Source: an uncultured Eubacteriales bacterium (GTDB lineage Bacteria; Bacillota; Clostridia; Lachnospirales; Lachnospiraceae). From it: a DNA stretch of 10,589 nucleotides. The position numbers and the translations under genes are program-made. The notes beneath the pieces were generated by a model. The model worked only from the letters and a program-made list of their open reading frames with translations, made no database searches and was not told the DNA's origin. The DNA lies in NCBI GenBank assembly GCA_900544525.1, contig UQVN01000100.1:1-10589 (forward strand). Direction: 5' to 3'. Below, piece after piece: positions 5,331 to 10,589 of this stretch (position 1 is its first letter; each line of letters opens with the position of its first letter).

Positions 5331-5432
5331 ATTCTAAAAGTTTCTAAAAAAAATAAACGTAGGGGAACTAGGGGTAGTTTATTTTTTGTTTTTTTACGAA
5401 GTAAAAAGAGAAACTTTTAGAATGTAGTCCCC
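5331..5432. repeat. Long nested inverted repeat upstream of parA
   Basis: The outer arms ATTCTAAAAGTTTCT (5331-5345) and AGAAACTTTTAGAAT (5409-5423) are perfect over 15 bp. The inner arms AAAAAATAAAC (5348-5358) and GTTTATTTTTT (5377-5387) are perfect over 11 bp. The 18-nt apical loop carries two TAGGGG copies. TAGTCCCC (5425-5432), just outside, can pair with GGGGAACTA in the loop apart from one A, which suggests a pseudoknot. On the minus strand a T-run follows the outer stem, so it could also terminate an antisense transcript. Candidates are a replication or single-strand origin, a transfer origin, a centromere or a structured RNA; none can be proven here. Confidence 0.7.
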
Positions 5433-5462
5433 AATATAACTAACAAAAATAATAAAAAAATA

Positions 5463-5538
5463 ATTAAAAGGTAGACAATACACCTGTAATGTGCTATAAT
5501 AAATATATAAAATAGAAAGGGTACTCAAGGGAGTACAA
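5463..5538 (+). promoter_or_regulatory. Promoter and palindromic leader of the parAB operon (module copy 2)
   Basis: The -35 TAGACA (5472-5477) and the -10 TATAAT (5495-5500) are 17 bp apart, with CAC-N7-GTG in the spacer (5481-5493). The palindrome GTACTC (5521-5526), AAGG, GAGTAC (5531-5536) stands just before the ribosome site AAAAGGAG. The module duplicates 1284-1361, with only a 2-nt length difference between the -10 and the palindrome. Par operons are commonly autorepressed by ParA or ParB; which protein acts here is unknown. Confidence 0.82.
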
Positions 5539-5550
5539 AAGGAGAAAAAA

Positions 5551-6342
5551 ATGAAATTAAAAAAATCAAAAAAAATTATGGCGTATTCAACAAAAGGCGG
5601 TGTTGGAAAATCAACCTCACTTTTAACTATTGCTCAGTATTTTTCTAAAAAAGGTTATAGAATTTGTATTATAGATGCAGATCCGCAAGCTAATTTATCA
5701 AAAACTATTTTAAAAGATGAAGTTTTTAAAGATGAGTATTTGTCTATGACTGATTTGTTCTCTGCAAAAGTTGACTGTGAAAAAGTACATAAGGCTATTT
5801 ATAATGTTACAGATAATTTAGATATTATTGGTTCGTCACTTGCCCTAGTAAATTCAGAACAGTTAGTCAGGAGCAACACAATGTGTGATCAAGGGAGAAT
5901 AATTAATAAGATAACTCAATGTATTGAGGATGAATATGATATTATTTTATTAGACTTTAATCCTTTTCCATCACTATTAACAACCAACGGGTTCATAGCA
6001 AGTGATTTTGTAATAATACCTACTACTTGTGATGAATGGGCTGCTGATGGTGTAGCAACTACTTTATCACAGATATATCAAGTTATCGAGGGATTTGGTA
6101 AGGAAATTAAATATAAAGTGCTTATTAATCAAAAATCTCGTAATAAGGATGATAGAGCTTTTGAAGAAGAAATTAATGCTCAGTTAAATGCAGATCAGTT
6201 ATTTAAGACTAATATACATTATCAAGCTAAGCCGTTTAAAAATAAGGACATTTGTGTCACAGATTTTAATAAAGGTAATACAACTGTTGGACAGGAATGG
6301 CAGAGTGTTTTAGATGAGATAGAGAGAGAGGTATTAAGATAA
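5551..6342 (+). CDS. parA: ParA-family partition ATPase (type Ib-like)
   Basis: A 263-aa deviant-Walker ATPase that moves plasmid copies apart with ParB, normally by ATP-dependent binding to the nucleoid. The deviant Walker A is KGGVGKST at 15-22, with the signature Lys15 and the catalytic-site Lys20. IIDADPQANLS (40-50) is the switch I region, and LLDFNP (133-138) is the Walker B/A' region with Asp135. The last motif is DFNP rather than the usual D-PP. There is no N-terminal helix-turn-helix, so it is of the short type Ib class, and its DNA-binding autoregulation may lie with another protein. The ribosome site AAAAGGAG is ideal. The stop codon overlaps the parB start in TAATG, showing coupled translation. 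Confidence 0.95.
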   Translation: MKLKKSKKIMAYSTKGGVGKSTSLLTIAQYFSKKGYRICIIDADPQANLSKTILKDEVFKDEYLSMTDLFSAKVDCEKVHKAIYNVTDNLDIIGSSLALVNSEQLVRSNTMCDQGRIINKITQCIEDEYDIILLDFNPFPSLLTTNGFIASDFVIIPTTCDEWAADGVATTLSQIYQVIEGFGKEIKYKVLINQKSRNKDDRAFEEEINAQLNADQLFKTNIHYQAKPFKNKDICVTDFNKGNTTVGQEWQSVLDEIEREVLR

Positions 6343-7277
6343 TGGCAGCTAAATTTGATCTAATGAAAACACTTAGTAATCAAAATAAGGAAAATGTGGT
6401 AAATGGTATGTTATTTGAAGGTGATAAACTGGCACGTATACCATATAATCAAATTCAAATAGGCAGATATAAAAAGTATGAGATAGATCCAAAAGAAGTA
6501 GAAGAATTAGCTATTTCTATTTCTACTATTGGTTTGGAACAAAATCTCGTTGTAAAGGAAACCGAGGATCCATCAGTTTATGTAATAGTTACGGGTCACA
6601 AGAGATTAAGTGCGATTAATTATATTTTTAATAACAGTATTGAAATTAGCGAGAAATTAAAAAAAGAGTTAGAAATGCCAAATTGTGTTGTTGTATCTAA
6701 AGATGAATCTGAGTTAATAACTAGATTTAGAATGCATGAAACAAATGTTCATCAACGTAGTGGCTTTAATATTGCTGAGATAGAAGATTATTTAGAAATA
6801 GTGGAAGAAGCTAAGAAGAACAAAACTGAAGTAAACGGAAAAAGAATAGTTGGTACAACACGTGCGTTACTTCATACTAGATTTGGTATGTCTGAAGCTA
6901 TGGCAAAAAAATATATTAAAGTTATTAAAGAGGGAAATCAAGAGTTAAAAGATAAATTAGATAATGGAGATATATCAGTTAATAATGCTTATGAGTTTTT
7001 ACAAGGAAAAAACAAACTGGAAACTAAGCGCAAAAAAACTGAAACAAATATTGATTATGAGATAAATGATTTTATAAAAGATATTTATAAGCCGTATAAA
7101 TCTATGCAAAAAGCTATAGAAAAAGTAAATGAAAATTATGAAATTTTGCAAATTGAGGATACTGAGGGAGAAGTAATAGACAAAAAAGTATTCGATTTAT
7201 TAGAAGATTGTAAAACCAAAATGAAAGAAATAATGGATATTCTCAATACAGCAGTTCTAGAAAATAGCAAAAAGTAG
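6342..7277 (+). CDS. parB: ParB-family partition protein
   Basis: A 311-aa ParB-like centromere-binding protein. The N-terminal ParB/sulfiredoxin-fold domain spans about 30-95: IPYNQIQIGRYKKYEIDP, then LAISISTIGLEQNLVV, then GHKRLSA at 85-91, which corresponds to the GERR nucleotide-binding motif of CTP-dependent ParBs. ETNVHQRSGFNIAEIEDYLEI (133-153) is the second conserved block. A helix-turn-helix segment follows at about 165-200, and the C-terminal third (225-311) is a charged helical region suited to dimerisation. The start overlaps the parA stop by one base, with AGAGAGAGG upstream. The stop codon lies inside a 22-bp palindrome. It would bind a parS site that remains to be identified; the palindromes in this window are candidates. 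Confidence 0.92.
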   Translation: MAAKFDLMKTLSNQNKENVVNGMLFEGDKLARIPYNQIQIGRYKKYEIDPKEVEELAISISTIGLEQNLVVKETEDPSVYVIVTGHKRLSAINYIFNNSIEISEKLKKELEMPNCVVVSKDESELITRFRMHETNVHQRSGFNIAEIEDYLEIVEEAKKNKTEVNGKRIVGTTRALLHTRFGMSEAMAKKYIKVIKEGNQELKDKLDNGDISVNNAYEFLQGKNKLETKRKKTETNIDYEINDFIKDIYKPYKSMQKAIEKVNENYEILQIEDTEGEVIDKKVFDLLEDCKTKMKEIMDILNTAVLENSKK

Positions 7278-7293
7278 GTCAAATGACCTACTT
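7272..7293. repeat. 22-bp palindrome, copy 2, across the parB stop codon
   Basis: The same 10-bp arms as 4640-4661, here around AA. The parB stop TAG is part of the left arm, and the ribosome site of the ssb-like gene (AAAGGAGG) starts a few bases after the right arm. The T-run is too short for a good terminator (TTTGC follows). As RNA it could modulate ssb translation; as DNA it is a candidate ParB or repressor site. Confidence 0.72.
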
Positions 7294-7311
7294 TGCAAAG
7301 GAGGTATTTTA

Positions 7312-7596
7312 ATGAATAAAGTTTATTTGATGGGAAAAATTTATAACTTAGAAAATGAAGTTGGTAATGCTGGTAAAGTAGTGACTCGTTTTGAATTAGA
7401 AACAAAAAAATTAGTTGGGTTTGGTAAAAAAGATGCAATAACATACGATATAATTCCGTGTGATATACGTGGAAAAAAAGCTACTTATATATATGAAAAA
7501 TGTAGAGAAGGAACAAAAGTGACTCTTTGGGGAAGATTAGATCTTGATAAAGAGAATCATTTGTCTATTGCAGTTGATGAAATAGAAATAATTTAA
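7312..7596 (+). CDS. ssb: Short single-stranded DNA-binding-like protein
   Basis: A 94-aa OB-fold protein resembling the core of bacterial SSB: MNKVYLMGKI at the start, then VVTRFELETKK, the middle strand YDIIPCDIRGKKATYIYEKCREG, and the closing VTLWGRLDLD. It is much shorter than ordinary SSB (about 110 residues of OB fold plus a tail) and stops at IEII. The Gly/Pro-rich tail and the acidic tip that recruits partner proteins are therefore absent. It may coat single-stranded plasmid DNA during transfer or replication without recruiting host enzymes. AAAGGAGG is a strong ribosome site. It lies 34 bp after parB, separated by the palindrome. The symbol marks resemblance to SSB, not proven equivalence. 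Confidence 0.8.
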   Translation: MNKVYLMGKIYNLENEVGNAGKVVTRFELETKKLVGFGKKDAITYDIIPCDIRGKKATYIYEKCREGTKVTLWGRLDLDKENHLSIAVDEIEII

Positions 7597-7611
7597 AAGG
7601 GTGTGAAGTGA

Positions 7612-7992
7612 ATGTATATTGATTTTGAAAAATTTAAAGACAGAAAAAGGGATGGATCACCACGCTATATTAAATGTTGTAGAATAAGTGAGGAACAAAA
7701 AAAACAATTGAAAGATTTTGCGAATCATAATAATTTAAATCTAACAGAAGCTTTAAATTGTGCAATTGATTATGGCTGCGAAAAAATGAGGGCGGATGAA
7801 GGTTTTAAAAATTATGTTTTAAGTATTCCAACAAAAAGAAAAAATGTAGATGGAGCAGATAAAAAACAAAAGATAATTCTAAAAAAGAATACCAATGATA
7901 AATTAGAAATGACAAAAAATGAATTTAGATTATATAACGAAAATGGATTTATATATGCTGCTATTTGTGCTTTTCTGGAAGAAATAAAATAG
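7612..7992 (+). CDS. Small plasmid protein, possible ribbon-helix-helix
   Basis: A 126-aa protein. Residues 18-56 (RYIKCCRISEEQKKQLKDFA ... NLTEALNCAIDYG) look like a strand followed by two helices, as in ribbon-helix-helix DNA-binding proteins. Residues 86-123 (QKIILKKNTNDKLEMTKNEF ... IYAAICAFLEE) follow a similar pattern, so it may hold two such units joined by a Lys-rich linker (74-85). This is pattern reading, not a database match. It lies 15 bp after ssb, with AAAAGGGTG as ribosome site, and before a hairpin-bearing gap and the coupling ATPase. A relaxosome accessory protein or an operon repressor are reasonable ideas. Confidence 0.55.
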   Translation: MYIDFEKFKDRKRDGSPRYIKCCRISEEQKKQLKDFANHNNLNLTEALNCAIDYGCEKMRADEGFKNYVLSIPTKRKNVDGADKKQKIILKKNTNDKLEMTKNEFRLYNENGFIYAAICAFLEEIK

Positions 7993-7999
7993 AAAAATA

Positions 8000-8032
8000 A
8001 CCACGCTTGCGCATGGTATATCTGACAATACC
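8000..8032. repeat. Overlapping hairpins before the coupling ATPase gene
   Basis: ACCACGC (8000-8006) and GCATGGT (8011-8017) pair with one mismatch (a G-U pair on the minus-strand RNA). GGTAT (8015-8019) pairs with ATACC (8028-8032). The two hairpins share bases, so only one can form at a time. It is a GC-rich island in an AT-rich spacer. An operator, an attenuator or part of a transfer origin are possible. Confidence 0.45.
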
Positions 8033-8056
8033 TATTTTAAATCATTAAAAAAAATA

Positions 8057-9709
8057 ATGCAAGTGGAAGGAGTGGTTTATATTTCTTATGATTATTTATC
8101 AAATGTACTAATTCTTTTGATAATTAAGTCTATTATGCCTATATTAGTTACAGTATTTGTATCATGTTTACTTTATAATCTGCTTAATTCTAAGATAGAT
8201 CCTTATGTTAAGTCAGTGGCAAAAGTATATTGGTTTACTTATTTATTATGTACTGTATTTTTAATTCTATCTTATTTGACAGGACAAAAATTTGAAACGT
8301 TTGTATATGAAATTAATGAATTAGCTTCAAAAAAAATTATATATGATATTAGTCTTTTAAATACATCCTTATTTTATTATGCTGTCTGGAGTTTTATCTT
8401 GGCCACTTTACTTTTGTATAAAGAGACAACAAGAATAAATAGAAATAGCGAGATAATCAAGCTGCATAGAATAAAAAAAGAGAAATTAGATAATTTTGAC
8501 AATGTACCGTTGAATTATGATAAAAATATATTTATTAGCGGAAAAAATGGTTCTGGTAAAACAGTAGCTATATCTAATTTTACTGCTAGACACATTGAGG
8601 ATAATGAGTTTTGTATAATTATGGATGGTAAAGGAGATAATGGTGAATATTCTTTATACGATATTGTAACCAAATTATGTATCAAAAAGAATAGAAAACT
8701 ATATATAATTAATCAGACAATTCCAGAAGAAACACACAGCTATAATCCGTTTAAAAATTGTAATGCAACACAAATAAAAGATATGCTTATAAATATGTCG
8801 GAGTGGTCTGAAGAACATTATAAAGCTCTGGCAAGTGAATATTTTCAAGCAGTGGCAGATTTTATGATCAAAGCAAATATTAATATATCTTTTAACTCAT
8901 TAATAGAAACAGCTAATGATTTTATGAATACATTGGAAATGTATAAACTTTCTATAGATGTCAGTGATTACAGTTATTATATAAATGTTCATAAACGGTG
9001 TTTCGAAGCAGCCGAAGGATCTCTATCTAGGTTTTCTACGTTGGCTCATGGCGAAGGAAGAAGAATATTTGACAGTAACAGGAGGGATTTTAATTTAAAA
9101 CAGGCATATAGAGAAAATGCTGTTGTTTTAGTTTTATTAAATAAACTTGAGTATACTGATTTTGCACGTGGAGTAGGAAAGCTGGTATTAAACGATATAA
9201 AAAATGTACTTGGAGATATTACTAAAATAAAAGGCAAGCATGAAAAGTTTTTATGCGTATTTGATGAGTTAAGTGTTTATTTTTGTGATATGATTGTTGA
9301 TGTTGTCAATAAATCTCGTTCTTTAGGTGGAACTAATATTTTATCAACTCAAACAGTTGCAGATATGGATGTTGTAAATGAAAATATAAGACGCTCTGTA
9401 ATTGGAAATATGCATGGATTTTATCTGCTTAAACAGGCTGACGATAAATCAGCAGAGACATTGGCCAATGCAATTGGAACTAAGAAGAAAGCAGAAATAA
9501 CAAGTAAGCTTGACTCTTTTGGTAAAACGGGAGATGGAACTTCTAAAATTGTGGATGAGTTTAAAGTTCATCCTAATGATCTAAAGGAACTTCCGTTAGG
9601 TATAGGGTATTGGATTGATACAATGTCAGATGGATTTAAACCATATAGGATTAAAATGCCTTATATAGACGTTAAAAATATAGAATCATATATATTTAGG
9701 GATATTTGA
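8057..9709 (+). CDS. TraG/VirD4-type coupling ATPase
   Basis: A membrane-anchored motor ATPase of the type that links a DNA-protein complex to a transfer channel. Three hydrophobic segments lie at about 15-43, 57-75 and 101-121. The cytoplasmic ATPase follows: Walker A GKNGSGKT at 162-169, MDGKGD at 189-194 as in TraG-like proteins, Walker B FLCVFDE at 398-404, and the sensor-like STQT at 430-433. The length of 550 aa is within the coupling-protein range. The ATG at 8057 has no ribosome site upstream. AAGGAG (8067-8072) lies inside the frame, 8 nt before an in-frame ATT (8081), which may be the true start. The stop lies just before the next gene, and the pair is probably cotranscribed. An FtsK/HerA-type function other than conjugation is possible, since no channel proteins are visible in the window. 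Confidence 0.88.
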   Translation: MQVEGVVYISYDYLSNVLILLIIKSIMPILVTVFVSCLLYNLLNSKIDPYVKSVAKVYWFTYLLCTVFLILSYLTGQKFETFVYEINELASKKIIYDISLLNTSLFYYAVWSFILATLLLYKETTRINRNSEIIKLHRIKKEKLDNFDNVPLNYDKNIFISGKNGSGKTVAISNFTARHIEDNEFCIIMDGKGDNGEYSLYDIVTKLCIKKNRKLYIINQTIPEETHSYNPFKNCNATQIKDMLINMSEWSEEHYKALASEYFQAVADFMIKANINISFNSLIETANDFMNTLEMYKLSIDVSDYSYYINVHKRCFEAAEGSLSRFSTLAHGEGRRIFDSNRRDFNLKQAYRENAVVLVLLNKLEYTDFARGVGKLVLNDIKNVLGDITKIKGKHEKFLCVFDELSVYFCDMIVDVVNKSRSLGGTNILSTQTVADMDVVNENIRRSVIGNMHGFYLLKQADDKSAETLANAIGTKKKAEITSKLDSFGKTGDGTSKIVDEFKVHPNDLKELPLGIGYWIDTMSDGFKPYRIKMPYIDVKNIESYIFRDI

Positions 9710-9711
9710 AA

Positions 9712-10476
9712 ATGCGTTTATTGCAGCGGGATTTAGAGGTTTTAAAAGCATTGGATAAACTGAGAGTTTTAGATATAAATTTGATTAGTTCATTGGTAGG
9801 CATTAATGAAGGTACATGTAAGAATAGGATGCGGAAACTTGTTACAGAGGGATATGTTAAATATTATCAGGAAAGTAAGACTACAAAAAGATATTACACT
9901 GTCACAAAAAAAGGAATGGCCTATTTGTATCCGCCAAGAATAACAATTTCAAAATCGGGAAAAATATACAAAAAAGTAAAAAAAGCACCAACAATAAACA
10001 AAAGAACACTTGATCATGAGATAAAAGTTGCTGAAGTATTAAATCATATTTTGAGATTCAATGATAATCTTTCAATAGATGATTTTAAGACTGAAAGAGA
10101 TATGCAAAGAAAAATGGAATATATGCAAATAAGAAATCAGCATATTTGTGATTTATTATGCGAAAAGTATAAAATAAAAATAGAGGTAGAATTGTCAGTT
10201 AAGCAAAAAAATAAACTGTCAAGAAATATAATTTTTAACACTTCAAATTATGTACAAATATGGTTTGTAAACAGTGATATGTTGTATAAAAGGCTTTTAG
10301 ATGAAAAAAAATATTTGGAAGAGAAGTATTTAATTAAAATTATAAAACTTAATAATATTTGTGATGCTGATCTTGATTTATCAAGTTATTATAAAGAAAT
10401 AAATGAAAAATTTGGAGTAATAAGTACGGAAAAAAAAGAAATGTACCAGCAGATGAATATATTTGAAATAAAATAG
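9712..10476 (+). CDS. Replication-relaxation family protein
   Basis: A 254-aa protein resembling the replication-relaxation (Replic_Relax) family of Gram-positive plasmids. Residues 4-70 form a winged helix-turn-helix: LQRDLEVLKALDKLRVLDINL, GTCKNRMRKLVTEGYV, and the wing KTTKRYYTVTKKGMAYL. A basic linker follows, then DHEIKVAEVLNHI (101-113), the usual second motif. The C-terminal domain has Asp147 and then IKIEVELSVK (155-164), a D ... ExE-xx-K layout reminiscent of nuclease folds, although catalytic activity is not shown. ATG 9712 is preferred. A TTG at 9706 is also in frame but overlaps the ATPase stop codon, and AGGG (9698-9701) could serve either. The family has been linked to plasmid replication and DNA relaxation, and pairing with a coupling ATPase suggests a role in processing transfer DNA. 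Confidence 0.82.
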   Translation: MRLLQRDLEVLKALDKLRVLDINLISSLVGINEGTCKNRMRKLVTEGYVKYYQESKTTKRYYTVTKKGMAYLYPPRITISKSGKIYKKVKKAPTINKRTLDHEIKVAEVLNHILRFNDNLSIDDFKTERDMQRKMEYMQIRNQHICDLLCEKYKIKIEVELSVKQKNKLSRNIIFNTSNYVQIWFVNSDMLYKRLLDEKKYLEEKYLIKIIKLNNICDADLDLSSYYKEINEKFGVISTEKKEMYQQMNIFEIK

Positions 10477-10503
10477 AAAAAACGTATTGAAAATTAGAAA
10501 AAA

Positions 10504-10582
10504 GTAATTAAAATTATATATGTGTTGTATTGATTTAACACATTTACCATAATGATTTAAAAGGTAATTAAAAAATATATAT
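10504..10582. repeat. Imperfect direct repeat around a hairpin
   Basis: GTAATTAAAATTATATAT (10504-10521) recurs as GTAATTAAAAAATATATAT (10564-10582), 60 bp apart. Between them ATGTGTT (10520-10526) and AACACAT (10537-10543) form a 7-bp stem with a 10-nt loop. The T-run is poor, so this is at best a weak terminator. Low complexity makes the direct repeat weak evidence. Confidence 0.35.
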
Positions 10583-10589
10583 CTATATT

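Noticed and set aside
5362..5374. GGGG-AACTA-GGGG as a G-quadruplex
   Set aside because: Only two G-runs are present, which is insufficient for an intramolecular quadruplex; pairing with TAGTCCCC is a better explanation.
7136..7444. Minus-strand frame of 102 codons
   Set aside because: It is antisense to the end of parB and the start of the ssb-like gene, both well supported. The Leu/Ser-rich translation is typical of antisense AT-rich DNA.
9046..9237. Minus-strand frame of 63 codons
   Set aside because: It is antisense to the coupling ATPase core, with no ribosome site or recognisable motif.

Overview
The window is very AT-rich (roughly 70% A+T by eye), uses ATG starts behind purine-rich Shine-Dalgarno (SD) sequences, and shows intrinsic terminators and near-consensus TATAAT promoters. 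This fits a low-GC Bacillota host (Clostridia or a relative). The gene content fits a plasmid or plasmid-like mobile element: a type Ib ParA with its ParB, a short SSB-like protein, a TraG/VirD4-type coupling ATPase, a replication-relaxation family protein, two small serine recombinases and a run of small accessory genes. No rRNA, tRNA, CRISPR array or insertion sequence is visible. The host assignment is inference from composition and protein families.

Layout. (1) 1-949, minus strand: a small XRE-type regulator followed one base later by a serine recombinase, with a 21-bp palindrome beyond its 3' end. (2) 950-1372: a 423-bp intergenic region holding a possible minus-strand promoter, a complete promoter-plus-terminator unit that looks like a ~56-nt small RNA, and a strong promoter with a palindromic leader. 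(3) 1373-4534, plus strand: seven accessory genes, namely a DUF2786 protein, a 62-aa unknown, a GSEKQ-motif protein, an acidic unknown, a protein with an IPDWN motif, a 75-aa unknown and a twin zinc-ribbon protein, ending at an intrinsic terminator. (4) 4535-5550: hairpins, a 22-bp palindrome, a second serine recombinase with its terminator, then a long nested inverted repeat. (5) 5472-10476, plus strand: parA, parB, ssb-like, a small possible ribbon-helix-helix gene, the coupling ATPase and a replication-relaxation protein, probably one main transcription unit. (6) 10477-10589: AT-rich, with one hairpin and an imperfect direct repeat.

How the parts fit. The accessory operon and the parAB operon begin with almost the same promoter and leader: a 23-bp identical block with the same -35, a TATAAT -10 at 17 bp, and the same 16-bp palindrome (GTACTC-AAGG-GAGTAC). 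This suggests that one plasmid regulator controls both. A different 22-bp palindrome (arms AAGTAGGTCA / TGACCTACTT) lies in front of the second recombinase and across the parB stop codon before ssb, and is a candidate ParB or repressor site. ParA/ParB would segregate the element, the serine recombinases would resolve multimers or invert DNA, and the coupling ATPase with the replication-relaxation protein would act in DNA transfer or replication. No classical replication initiator or recognised relaxase is visible, so those functions are either outside the window or carried by unrecognised proteins.
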